Below, piece by piece: positions 15,224 through 23,109 of a stretch of DNA of 64,000 bases. The notes under the pieces were generated by a model. The model saw only the letters and a list, made by a program, of their open reading frames with translations, did no database searches and was not told the DNA's origin. The DNA is from Solwaraspora sp. WMMA2056 (GTDB lineage Bacteria; Actinomycetota; Actinomycetes; Mycobacteriales; Micromonosporaceae), in the NCBI RefSeq assembly GCF_030345095.1, contig NZ_CP128360.1:2604001-2668000 (forward strand), read 5' to 3'. Both the position numbers and the translations under genes were made by a program. Positions within the stretch are counted from its first letter, which is position 1, and the number at the start of each line of letters is the position of its first letter.

Positions 15224-15934
15224 GTGCGCGGCGCACAGCAGACGGGGGCGATGCCGATCAGCGGGCCGGGGAGCCTGGCGACCTTCGCCGGGCTGGCCCG
15301 GCAGGTGTACGCCGGCCCGGCCCGGCTCGGTCGGGTCCGACTCGTCGCCGTGGACGGCCCGAGCGGCGCGGGCAAGTCGACCTTCGCCGAGCGCCTGGCC
15401 GCCGCCTGCGCGGCGGCCGTACCGACGCCTCCTGCGGTCGCGGTCGTGCACACCGATGATCTGCTCGACGGCTGGCACGACCAGTTCACCTTCTGGCCAC
15501 GGCTTCACGAGTGGGTGCTCGGTCCGCTGGGCGCGGGTCGGCCGGCCCGCTACCGACGGTACGACTGGGTCGCCGGGCGGTTCCGCGACGAGTGGACCGT
15601 CGTCGACCCGCCCGACGTACTGGTGATCGAGGGGGTGAGCGCGGCCCGCGCGGCGATCCGGCCGGCCGCGACGCTGTCGGTCTTCGTCACCGCCGCCGCG
15701 CCGGTGCGGCTGGCCCGGTCGCTGGCCCGCGACGGGGCGGCGATGCAGCCGGCCCTTGACCGGTGGCGGCGGGCCGAGGAACGATTCTTCACCACCGACG
15801 GTACGGCGGCCGCGGTCGATCTGGTCGTCGACACGTCGGCGGCGGGACCTGCGGATCCGTCGACGTACCGGCGGGTCGGCGGGCGGGCGGACGTAGACGC
15901 CGGTGGTGCCGGTGGGGCACCATCGGCGAGGTAG
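15224..15934 (+). CDS. uridine kinase-like P-loop protein
   Basis: A 236-residue cytosolic NTP-binding protein. GTG 15224 lies 10 bases after GGGGAGG; ATG 15251 is an alternative. Walker A is VDGPSGAGKSTFAERLA (about 42-58), the base/substrate region is VVHTDDLLDGWHDQF, and DVLVIEGVSAARAAI corresponds to the Walker B side of uridine kinase/phosphoribulokinase-like proteins. A typical arginine lid follows (LARDGAAMQPALDRWRRAEERFF). It likely phosphorylates a nucleoside or related metabolite, but the substrate is not certain. It follows cobQ by 28 bases and precedes a peptidase gene by 32, without an evident functional link. Confidence 0.85.
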   Translation: MRGAQQTGAMPISGPGSLATFAGLARQVYAGPARLGRVRLVAVDGPSGAGKSTFAERLAAACAAAVPTPPAVAVVHTDDLLDGWHDQFTFWPRLHEWVLGPLGAGRPARYRRYDWVAGRFRDEWTVVDPPDVLVIEGVSAARAAIRPAATLSVFVTAAAPVRLARSLARDGAAMQPALDRWRRAEERFFTTDGTAAAVDLVVDTSAAGPADPSTYRRVGGRADVDAGGAGGAPSAR

Positions 15935-15966
15935 GCCAGTCCAGCCGACCCCGGGGGGCACCCGAG

Positions 15967-17106
15967 ATGACCGCAGACGACGACGGCGCCACGCCGACGA
16001 CCGGCGGCGGTACGCCGGACGCCACCACCGGCGGCGGCTCGCCCGACGCCACCACCCCGACCCGGCGGCGGGTCGTGCTGACCGGGATCAGTTCCCGGGC
16101 CTGGGAGCACCCGGCCGACCGGGGCGCGCTGACCGCGTTGCGGGAGCTGCGCGGCTTCGACGACGTCGTGAAGACGTTCTTCGGGATGTGGAACGAGCGC
16201 GCCTTCCGCTTGACCTATCTCGCGTCGTCGATCCGGGTGGATCACCGCCAGTATCCCCGGGTGCACCGGATCTTCGTCGAGGCGGCGACCACGCTCGACG
16301 TACCGGAGCTGCCGGAGCTGTTCGTGACCCAGTCCCCGGTGCTCGGCGCTGCCGCGATCGGGTTGGACAAGCCGTTCATCGTGGTCAACAGCGCCTGCGT
16401 GCAGCAGCTCGACGACGAGGAGCTGCGCACCCTGCTCGGCCACGAGCTGGGCCACGTGCGCAGCGGGCACGCCGTCTATCAGACGATTCTCACCATTCTG
16501 ACCCGCTGGGCGGCGAACCTGAGCTGGCTGCCGGTCGGGGCGATCGCGCTGCGGGCGATCATCGCGGCGATGCTCGAATGGTGGCGCAAGGCGGAGCTGT
16601 CCGGTGACCGGGCCGGTCTGCTCGCCGCCCAGGATCCGGCGGCGTCGCTGCGGCTGCTGATGAAGCTGGCCGGCGGTGGCGACCTGAGCCAGATCGACAC
16701 GGCCGCCTTCCTGGAGCAGGCCGCCGAGTACGAAGGCGGCGGCGACCTGCGCGACAGCGTGCACAAGCTGCGGATGACGGCGTGGAGCACCCATCCGGTG
16801 CCGGTGGCGCGGGCGGCCGCGCTGCGGCAGTGGATCGACGCCGGTGGGTACGGGCAGGTGCTGGCGGGTGACTATCCGCGTCGCGGCGACGACGCCACGG
16901 CGTCGGTGACCGAGGAGATCAAGGCCGCCGCGCAGGCGTACCGGGAGGAGTTCAGCCGCAGCCAGGATCCGCTCGTCGGGCTGCTGCGCCGGCTCGGTGC
17001 CGGTGCCGCCGACATGGGGGAGTGGGCCACCGGCGCGGCCGGCCGGGCCCGGTCCTGGATGGGCGCGGCGAGCAGCACCGGTCGCTCGGGGCCGCGACCC
17101 CGCTGA
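15967..17106 (+). CDS. M48 family metallopeptidase
   Basis: A 379-residue zinc peptidase. ATG 15967 is preceded only by a G-rich stretch. The zinc motif is LGHELGHVRSGH (HExxH with the H residues at about 158 and 162), followed by a hydrophobic segment WLPVGAIALRAIIAAMLEW (about 186-204) and a third-ligand helix region with ELSGDRAGLLAAQDP (Glu about 212, ExxxD type). Members (HtpX/Ste24-like) degrade membrane or misfolded proteins. The first 30 residues are a TTGGG/DATT low-complexity leader. The C-terminal region is helical and basic. The gene closes a small run of rightward genes. Confidence 0.9.
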   Translation: MTADDDGATPTTGGGTPDATTGGGSPDATTPTRRRVVLTGISSRAWEHPADRGALTALRELRGFDDVVKTFFGMWNERAFRLTYLASSIRVDHRQYPRVHRIFVEAATTLDVPELPELFVTQSPVLGAAAIGLDKPFIVVNSACVQQLDDEELRTLLGHELGHVRSGHAVYQTILTILTRWAANLSWLPVGAIALRAIIAAMLEWWRKAELSGDRAGLLAAQDPAASLRLLMKLAGGGDLSQIDTAAFLEQAAEYEGGGDLRDSVHKLRMTAWSTHPVPVARAAALRQWIDAGGYGQVLAGDYPRRGDDATASVTEEIKAAAQAYREEFSRSQDPLVGLLRRLGAGAADMGEWATGAAGRARSWMGAASSTGRSGPRPR

Positions 17107-17168
17107 TCCGCCGGTCCGGCCCGCGACCCCGCTGATCCGCCGGTCCGGCCCGCGACCCCGCTGATCCG
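17102..17168 (+). repeat. 29-bp tandem repeat after the M48 peptidase gene
   Basis: The unit GCTGATCCGCCGGTCCGGCC-CGCGACCCC (29 bases) is present twice exactly and a third time in part, beginning at the stop codon of the peptidase gene. It has no spacers and no gene. Slippage or a degenerate terminator array are both possible. Confidence 0.85.
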
Positions 17169-17225
17169 GCGGCGGTTCGGCCGTCGGCGGTCCGGGTGCG
17201 GAGATCCGACACCTACGATCGTCGG

Positions 17226-18611
17226 ATGACGACTGCCATCCCTACCGCCGCCGACCTGCGGTCCGCCATCGCCCGTGAGCTGCCCGGGGTCCGTGCCGAC
17301 CTGGAAGAACTGATCCGGATTCCCGGCATCGCCTTCGACGGGTTCGACCACAGCCAGGTGGAGCGGTCCGCCGCCGCCGTCGCCGAGTTGGCCCGGGGCT
17401 GCGGACTGGACGTGCAGGTGGTCCGGGCCGGCGGCCAGCCTGCCGTGATCGGCCGGCGACCCGCGCCGCCCGGTGCCCCGACGGTGCTGCTCTACGCCCA
17501 CCACGACGTGCAACCGGTCGGCGATCCGGCGCTGTGGACCAGCGATCCGTTCGAGCCGGTGGAGCGCGACGGCCGGCTGTACGGCCGGGGTGCCGCCGAC
17601 GACAAGGCCGGCGTGATGGCGCACATCGCGGCGCTGCGGGCGTTCGGCGACGCGCTGCCGGTCGGCGTGGTGCTCTTCGTCGAAGGCGAGGAGGAGTACG
17701 GCAGCGAATCGCTGTCCCGGCTGCTCGACGCCCACCGGGACGAGTTGGCCGCCGATGTCATCGTGATCGCGGACTCGGCGAACTGGGAGATCGGCGTACC
17801 GGCGTTGACCACGTCGTTGCGCGGACTGGTCAGCTGTTTCGTCGAGGTGCGTACGTTGCGCCAGGCGGTACACAGCGGCATGTTCGGTGGTCCGGTGCCG
17901 GACGCGCTGACGGTGCTCTGCCGGTTGCTGGCCACCCTGCACGACGACGCGGGTGACGTGGCCGTACCGGGTCTGGTGGGGCGGACCGGTGCCGCCGTCG
18001 ACCTGCCGCAGCAGCGGCTGCGCGACGAGGCCGGGATGGTTGACGGGGTGCGGTTCACCGGCACCGGGGCGTTGACCGACCGGCTCTGGACCAAGCCGGC
18101 GGTGTCGGTGCTCGGCATCGACGCCCCGGCCGCCGACAGCGCGCCGAACGCGCTGGTGCCGACCGCCCGGGCCAAGGTGAGTCTGCGGCTGGCACCCGGT
18201 GACGACCCGGCGAGCGCGTACGCGGCGTTGGCCGCGCATCTGCAGGCCAACGCCCCGTGGGGGGCCCAGGTCGAGGTGAACCTGGAAAGTGACGGTGGCG
18301 CCTGCGTCATCGACGCGACCGGTCCGTACTTCGACGCGGCGCGGGCGGCGTTCGCGGCGGCCTGGGACGGTGTGGCTCCGGTGGAGATCGGCGTCGGCGG
18401 GTCGATCCCCTTCATCGCCACCTTCCAGGAGATGTTCCCGGCGGCGGCGATCCTGGTGACCGGGGTGGAGGACCCGCACGCGGGTGCGCACGGGCCGGAC
18501 GAGAGTCTGCACCTGGGCGAGTTCGAACGGGTCTGTCTGGCGGAGGCGTTCCTGCTCGCGGCGGTGGCGGATCCGGCGATTCAGCTGCCTGCGGGTGCGC
18601 CGGTACGCTAG
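17226..18611 (+). CDS. M20 family dipeptidase
   Basis: A 461-residue zinc dipeptidase of the M20 family. ATG 17226 has no ribosome site, but TACGAT lies about 10 bases upstream, so a leaderless transcript is likely. Metal-site motifs are LLYAHHDVQPVG (His and Asp), YGRGAADDKAGVMAHI (bridging Asp), FVEGEEEYGSESL (catalytic and metal Glu), IADSANW and the C-terminal DPHAGAHGPDESLHLGEF His. The lid domain starts at about residue 200 with SLRGLVSCFVEV and HSGMFGG. It cleaves dipeptides or N-acyl amino acids in the cytosol. Confidence 0.94.
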   Translation: MTTAIPTAADLRSAIARELPGVRADLEELIRIPGIAFDGFDHSQVERSAAAVAELARGCGLDVQVVRAGGQPAVIGRRPAPPGAPTVLLYAHHDVQPVGDPALWTSDPFEPVERDGRLYGRGAADDKAGVMAHIAALRAFGDALPVGVVLFVEGEEEYGSESLSRLLDAHRDELAADVIVIADSANWEIGVPALTTSLRGLVSCFVEVRTLRQAVHSGMFGGPVPDALTVLCRLLATLHDDAGDVAVPGLVGRTGAAVDLPQQRLRDEAGMVDGVRFTGTGALTDRLWTKPAVSVLGIDAPAADSAPNALVPTARAKVSLRLAPGDDPASAYAALAAHLQANAPWGAQVEVNLESDGGACVIDATGPYFDAARAAFAAAWDGVAPVEIGVGGSIPFIATFQEMFPAAAILVTGVEDPHAGAHGPDESLHLGEFERVCLAEAFLLAAVADPAIQLPAGAPVR

Positions 18612-18621
18612 AATTTCGAAC

Positions 18622-18867
18622 ATGCGTACGAATGAGGTGATCGCGCGGCTGGACGCCGCGGTCAGTGCTCTGCGGGACGTCGACGTCTCCGCGTGGCCCG
18701 AGGAGTCGCTGCGTGCCCAGCTCGGCGAGCTCTCGGTCGCGCTCTGCGCCATCGATTCCGCGTTGGCCCGGGTGGCCGACGAGGTGCGTGCCCGTGGCCT
18801 GCGGGTCGAGGAGCCGCCGGCGGCGACGCCGTCGCGTCGTGGCGAGCCGGAGCTGATCACGGCCTAG
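18622..18867 (+). CDS. small helical protein, DUF222-N-terminus-like
   Basis: An 81-residue protein with heptad-like helices (VIARLDAAVSALRDVDVSAWPEESL, QLGELSVALCAIDSALARVADEVRARGL) and a disordered tail. The pattern recalls the N-terminal part of DUF222/13E12-type proteins, without their HNH nuclease domain. ATG 18622 is leaderless-like: TAGAAT at 18609-18614 overlaps the stop codon of the preceding dipeptidase gene and sits 7 bases before the start. It may be a free-standing helical domain or adaptor. I do not recognise a function. Confidence 0.7.
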   Translation: MRTNEVIARLDAAVSALRDVDVSAWPEESLRAQLGELSVALCAIDSALARVADEVRARGLRVEEPPAATPSRRGEPELITA

Positions 18868-18916
18868 TCGTCGGACAACGCCCCTACTCGTCGCAGGTGG
18901 CTGCCAGGATGAGGCG

Positions 18917-20509
18917 GTGCGGTTCATCGACCTGGCAGCCACCTCGGCCGCGGTGCGCGCCACCTCCGGCCGGCGTGCCAAGGTGGAGTTGCTCGCCGCC
19001 GCGTTGCGGGCGTTGACCGCCGATGAGTTGACCGCGGGTGCGGCCTGGCTCGCCGGCGAGCTGCGGCAGCGCCAGACCGGTGTCGGGTACGCCGGTCTGC
19101 GTGACCTGCCGCCGCCGGCGTCCGAGGCGTCGATGTCGGTCGCCGACGTCGACGCCTCGGTCACGGCGATCGCCGCCGTGACCGGTGCCGGCGCGCAGGC
19201 CCGCCGCCGCGATCTGCTGGGCGCGTTGTTCGCCGCCGCCACCGCCGACGAGCAGCGGATGCTCGTCGGGCTGTTCACCGGCGAACTACGCCAGGGTGCC
19301 CAGACCGGGCTGCTGATCGACGCGGTGGCCCGCGCCGCCGAGGTCCCGCTCCCGTTGGTACGCCGCGCGCTGCTGCTCGCCGGTGATCCGCCCACGGTGG
19401 CGGCCGCCGCGCTCACCGGCGGTGCGCCGGCACTGGCCGCCCTCACCCTGACCGTGGGGCGTCCGCTGGCGCCGATGCTGGCCCGCAGCGCCGCGTCGGT
19501 CGACGACGCGGTGGCGGCCACCGGTGTGCCGGCGGTCGTGGAGACCAAGCTCGACGGGATCCGGATCCAGGTGCACCGCAGCGGCGGTGACGTCGCGGTC
19601 TTCACCCGCAGCCTGGACGACATCACCGCCCGGGTGCCGGCGGTGGTCGCCGCTGCGCAGGCGTTGCCGGTCCGCGAGATCGTGCTCGACGGGGAGGCGT
19701 TGGCACTGGACGCCGCCGGACGACCCCGGCCGTTCCAGGAGACGTCCCAGTTGGCCGCGACCCGTCCGGTGGGAGGCCCCGGCGCCGCCAGCCCCAGCAC
19801 CGCCGGCAAGACCAGCGTCGGCAGCGGCACGACCAGTGCCGGCAGCGGGCGGCTGACACCGTACTTCTTCGATCTGCTGCACCTCGACGGCGCGGACCTG
19901 CTCGACGAGCCTGGCGACGTGCGGTGGCCGGCGTTGGCAGCGGCGGTCCCGGCCGGCCTGTTGGTACCGAGGTGGCGTGTCGACGACGTCGGGCAGGCGG
20001 CCGCCGCGTTCGCCGCCGCGCTGGACGCCGGCCACGAGGGCGTGGTGGTCAAGTCGCCGCAGGCGCCGTACGACGCGGGCCGCCGTGGTGCCGCCTGGGT
20101 CAAGGTCAAGCCACGGCACGTGCTCGACCTGGTGGTGCTGGCGGTGGAGCGGGGCAGCGGGCGGCGTACCGGCTGGCTGTCCAACCTGCACCTGGGCGCC
20201 CGGGATCCGGCCGGCGGCGGGTTCGTGATGCTCGGCAAGACGTTCAAGGGGTTGACCGACGAGACGCTGCGCTGGCAGACGCGGCGGTTCACCCAACTGG
20301 CGGTCGAGGAGGGCGACTGGGTCGTGCGGGTCCGCCCGGAGCAGGTCGTCGAGATCGCCTTCGACGGGGTGCAGGCGAGCCGGCGGTACCCGGGCGGGTT
20401 GGCGTTGCGCTTCGCCCGGGTGCTGCGCTACCGCGACGACAAGTCGGCCGCCGACGCGGACACCATCGACACGGTTCGTGCCATCCACGCCGGCCGCCGC
20501 ACCTACTGA
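18917..20509 (+). CDS. ATP-dependent DNA ligase (LigB type)
   Basis: A 530-residue ATP-dependent DNA ligase. GTG 18917 starts the protein without a ribosome site and is probably leaderless. The helical N-terminal DNA-binding domain (about 1-190) is followed by the nucleotidyltransferase core: motif I ETKLDGIRIQVH (active Lys about 211), motif III EIVLDGEALAL, motif IV HEGVVVKSP, motif V AAWVKVKP, then an OB fold (DLVVLAVERGSGRR). A Ser/Gly/Thr linker (SPSTAGKTSVGSGTTSAGSG) breaks the core between motifs III and IIIa, an uncommon insertion. The likely role is repair, backing up the NAD-dependent LigA. Confidence 0.95.
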   Translation: MRFIDLAATSAAVRATSGRRAKVELLAAALRALTADELTAGAAWLAGELRQRQTGVGYAGLRDLPPPASEASMSVADVDASVTAIAAVTGAGAQARRRDLLGALFAAATADEQRMLVGLFTGELRQGAQTGLLIDAVARAAEVPLPLVRRALLLAGDPPTVAAAALTGGAPALAALTLTVGRPLAPMLARSAASVDDAVAATGVPAVVETKLDGIRIQVHRSGGDVAVFTRSLDDITARVPAVVAAAQALPVREIVLDGEALALDAAGRPRPFQETSQLAATRPVGGPGAASPSTAGKTSVGSGTTSAGSGRLTPYFFDLLHLDGADLLDEPGDVRWPALAAAVPAGLLVPRWRVDDVGQAAAAFAAALDAGHEGVVVKSPQAPYDAGRRGAAWVKVKPRHVLDLVVLAVERGSGRRTGWLSNLHLGARDPAGGGFVMLGKTFKGLTDETLRWQTRRFTQLAVEEGDWVVRVRPEQVVEIAFDGVQASRRYPGGLALRFARVLRYRDDKSAADADTIDTVRAIHAGRRTY

Positions 20510-20527
20510 CGTCGGCCGGCGCGCCCC

Positions 20528-20572
20528 GGTGTCGTCGGTCGGTGCCGTTACGGCGGGCCGACCGACGACACC
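20528..20572. terminator. bidirectional hairpin between ligase and ABM genes
   Basis: The arms GGTGTCGTCGGTCGG (20528-20542) and CCGACCGACGACACC (20558-20572) are a perfect 15-bp inverted repeat with a 15-base loop between converging genes. The right arm encodes the last residues of the leftward gene. Confidence 0.8.
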
Positions 20573-20832
20573 TCGTACCGCCAGACCTGCGCGTCGCGGA
20601 TCTGGGCGGTCTGCTCCGACGACGACCCGGTGCCCCGGAATTCGAGCAGTTCGGCCTCGGACTCCCAGCGTTCGTGGACGTTGATCCGGCCGGGGTCGAC
20701 GAGGTCGGCGCCGAGGGTGAAGTCGAGGCAGCCGGGTGCCGACCGGGCGGCCCGGATCACCTCCTGGCAGCCGGCCAGGTAGGCGTCGCGGTCGGCGGGA
20801 TCGACGTGCAGCGCGCCGGCAATGATGATCAT
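20548..20832 (-). CDS. antibiotic biosynthesis monooxygenase-domain (ABM) protein
   Basis: A 94-residue dimeric ferredoxin-like protein of the ABM family (MIIIAGALHVDPADRDAYLAGCQEVIRAAR, then APGCLDFTLGADL and INVHERWESEAELLEF). Members include cofactor-free quinol monooxygenases and heme-degrading proteins. ATG 20832 lies 5 bases beyond the stop of the upstream transferase gene, so both form an operon. The pairing with a quinone-reducing type transferase fits a joint role in quinone or aromatic metabolism. Confidence 0.88.
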   Translation of the reverse strand: MIIIAGALHVDPADRDAYLAGCQEVIRAARSAPGCLDFTLGADLVDPGRINVHERWESEAELLEFRGTGSSSEQTAQIRDAQVWRYEVSSVGPP

Positions 20833-20837
20833 ATGCG

Positions 20838-21863
20838 TCAGCCCAGCGGGTTGTGGTCGGCCGGCACGATCTCGGTGGCCGGTGGCGGGGGTGGCGGGGT
20901 GCCGTCGCCGAACGGCCGGCCGCCGAGCTGGTCGCGCCCGTGCGGGCTCAGCCAGTTGTCCAGCTCCGGTCCGAGCGGGACGACTCCGGTCGGGTTGATG
21001 TCCCGGTGCACCTCGTAGTAGTGCCGTTTGATGTGGTCGAAGTCGATGGTGTCGCCGAACCCGGGGGTCTGGAACAGGTCCCGCGCGTACGCCCACAGCA
21101 CCGGCATCTCGGTCAACTTCTGCCGGTTGCACTTGAAATGTCCGTGGTAGACCGGGTCGAACCGGACCAGGGTGGTGAACAGCCGTACGTCGGCCTCGGT
21201 GATGGTGTCCCCGACCAGGTAGCGCTGGGTCTGCAGCCGGGTGGAGAGCCAGTCGAGGCGGTCGAACAGCCGCTGGTAGGCCTTGGCGTACGCCTCCTGG
21301 CTGCCGGCGAAGCCGCACCGGTACACCCCGTTGTTGACGTCGGCGAACACGACCGCGTTGACCTCGTCGATCTCGGCCCGCAGCGGCTCGGGGTAGAGCT
21401 GCGGCGCCCCGGGCCGGTGGTACGCGGTCCACTCGGTCGACATGTCCAGGGTGATCTGGGCGTAGTCGTTGGTCACCACCTGGCCGGTGGCCACGTCGAC
21501 GATCGCCGGTACGGTGATTCCCCGGTCGTAGTCGGGGAACCGGGCGAAGAACGCCTCCTGTAGCCGCTCGATGCCGAGCACCGGGTCACGGCCGTCCGGG
21601 TCGAGGTCGAAGGTCCAGCTCCGCTTGTCGTGGGTGGGTCCGGCGACGCCCATGGACAGCGCCTGTTCCAGGCCCAGCAGTCGGCGGACGATGATGGTCC
21701 GGTTCGCCCAGGGACAGGCCCGGCTGACCACGAGCCGGTACCGGTCCGGTGCCACCGGGTAGCCGTCGCGCCCGTCTGCGGTGATCCGGGTCGCGATGTA
21801 GCGCTGGTCGCGGGTGAACTCGCCGCCGGGGTTGACGTAGGTGCCGTCTGCCGCTTTCGCCAT
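20838..21863 (-). CDS. Xi-class glutathione transferase-like protein (glutathionyl-hydroquinone reductase family)
   Basis: A 341-residue ECM4/YqjG-type transferase. The preferred start is ATG 21863 (MAKAADGTYVNPGGEFTRDQ), 10 bases after a TACGGT box in leaderless style; ATG 21896 extends it by 11 residues. The thioredoxin-like domain carries the CPWA active site (SRACPWANRTIIVRRLLGLE), followed by DKRSWTFDLD and VPAIVDVATGQVVTNDYAQI; the helical domain has YLVGDTITEADVRLFTTLVRFDPVY. In families with glutathione these enzymes reduce glutathionyl-hydroquinones. Actinobacteria usually lack glutathione, so the thiol may be mycothiol or another. A proline run marks the C-terminal tail. Confidence 0.92.
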   Translation of the reverse strand: MAKAADGTYVNPGGEFTRDQRYIATRITADGRDGYPVAPDRYRLVVSRACPWANRTIIVRRLLGLEQALSMGVAGPTHDKRSWTFDLDPDGRDPVLGIERLQEAFFARFPDYDRGITVPAIVDVATGQVVTNDYAQITLDMSTEWTAYHRPGAPQLYPEPLRAEIDEVNAVVFADVNNGVYRCGFAGSQEAYAKAYQRLFDRLDWLSTRLQTQRYLVGDTITEADVRLFTTLVRFDPVYHGHFKCNRQKLTEMPVLWAYARDLFQTPGFGDTIDFDHIKRHYYEVHRDINPTGVVPLGPELDNWLSPHGRDQLGGRPFGDGTPPPPPPATEIVPADHNPLG

Positions 21864-22195
21864 ATCAGCACCGTACCCACTCGACGGCTGTCGCATCCCG
21901 CTACCCGTACCGGACCGACGCGTTGCCCGGGTCGTGGCGCCTGCCCTGGCTCACTGGGCTGCGGTATCGGTCATGCCGGTAGCTTCGACGGCGCTCCGGC
22001 GGCGGGCCGTCGGCTGCTCAGCCAGTAATCGCTTCGCGACGTGCGGACGGCCCGGCACCGTGTCACCCTCCGGTGGGCAACGTGACACCGGAGGGGTGCG
22101 GCACCCGGTGCGCGGTCGCAGGCGGCCCGCCGGGACCGTGCGGCAGCGCCGGTGGCATATGCTCGCCGACCAACTGAATCATCCGGAGGTAGGGC

Positions 22196-22567
22196 ATGGC
22201 TTCGCTCGACGCGGCGCTCAAGGACGCGATGACCATCGAGGGCGCGATCGGTGCCGCGGTGGTGGACTATTCCAGCGGGATGACCCTGGGTACCGCCGGT
22301 GGGTCGGCTGAGCTGGATCTTTCGGTCGCGGCGGCCGGCAACACCGACGTGGTCCGGGCCAAGCTGCGTACGCTGGAGATGCTGAAGATCGACGATGGGA
22401 TCGAGGACATCCTGATCACCCTCGACACCCAGTACCACCTGATCCGGCCGGTCTCCTCCCGCTCCGGTCAGGGGCTGTTCATCTATCTGGCGCTGAGCCG
22501 CTCGCGGTCGAACCTGGCGTTGGCCCGCCACCAGCTGCGGCAGATCGAAGCCGGCCTGGAGCTCTGA
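22196..22567 (+). CDS. roadblock/LC7 domain protein
   Basis: A 123-residue alpha/beta roadblock (LC7) fold protein. ATG 22196 follows GGAGGT closely. The pattern is an N-terminal helix, the paired strands IGAAVVDYSSGMTLGTAGG, a long helix (AAAGNTDVVRAKLRTLEMLKI) and IEDILITLDTQYHLIRPV. Roadblock proteins dimerise and modulate small Ras-like GTPases such as MglA or conservon GTPases. No GTPase, DUF742 or sensor kinase gene lies nearby, so this is not a conservon. A second roadblock gene follows directly. Confidence 0.85.
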   Translation: MASLDAALKDAMTIEGAIGAAVVDYSSGMTLGTAGGSAELDLSVAAAGNTDVVRAKLRTLEMLKIDDGIEDILITLDTQYHLIRPVSSRSGQGLFIYLALSRSRSNLALARHQLRQIEAGLEL

Positions 22568-22632
22568 GTCGGGCCACGGCTGTGTCGGGGCGTGGTGGGC
22601 GACGGGGCGTTGCGGGTGAACGGAGATCACTG

Positions 22633-23052
22633 ATGTCGGCAACCAACGGCAGCGGACCGGCGGCGCCGGATCCCGCGTACGCGGAACTGGCCGCCCTCAA
22701 GCATGCGGTCACCGGGGTGATCGGGTCGGTGGTCGCGGGGGTCGACGGGCTGTTGCTGCTGCACGACCTGACCGACGGCACCCAGCCGCACGACCTGGCC
22801 GCGCTGGCGGCGGCGACCTTCGGGCTCGGCCGCCAGACCGGGCTCGCGCTGCGCCAGGGGCCGTTCCGTGAGTCGACGGTGCGTAGCCACCGCGGCTACT
22901 TCTCCGTGTACGCGATCAACGACAAGGCGTTGCTCGCGGTTCTGGGCGCCGACGGGTTGAACGTGGCCCGGCTGCACATCGAGGCGCGGGCGGTGACCGG
23001 GCGGCTGGTGACGATGCTGGACGTGCACGTGGCGAATCAGCTCCGCCTCTGA
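22633..23052 (+). CDS. roadblock/LC7 domain protein
   Basis: A 139-residue second roadblock protein, 65 bases downstream of the first and similar in fold but not in sequence. Core segments are LKHAVTGVIGSVVAGVDGLLLLHDL, LAALAAATFGLGRQTGLAL, GYFSVYAINDKALLAVLGADGLNVARLHIEA and the C-terminal helix. ATG 22633 is weakly preceded by CGGAGA. The two could form a heterodimeric adaptor for a GTPase encoded elsewhere. Confidence 0.82.
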   Translation: MSATNGSGPAAPDPAYAELAALKHAVTGVIGSVVAGVDGLLLLHDLTDGTQPHDLAALAAATFGLGRQTGLALRQGPFRESTVRSHRGYFSVYAINDKALLAVLGADGLNVARLHIEARAVTGRLVTMLDVHVANQLRL

Positions 23053-23060
23053 GGGCAGTT

Positions 23061-23108
23061 CGTCAACCGAGGGTTGACGAGTCATCATGCGTCAACCTAT
23101 GGTTGACG
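23061..23108 (+). promoter_or_regulatory. two perfect palindromic operators before the Clp-N gene
   Basis: CGTCAACC-GAG-GGTTGACG (23061-23079) and CGTCAACC-TAT-GGTTGACG (23090-23108) are two identical-arm 8-3-8 palindromes with centres 29 bases apart. The second ends one base before the ATG of the Clp-N/HTH gene, so bound protein would block transcription of that gene or its leaderless message. Confidence 0.88.
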
Positions 23109-23109
23109 C

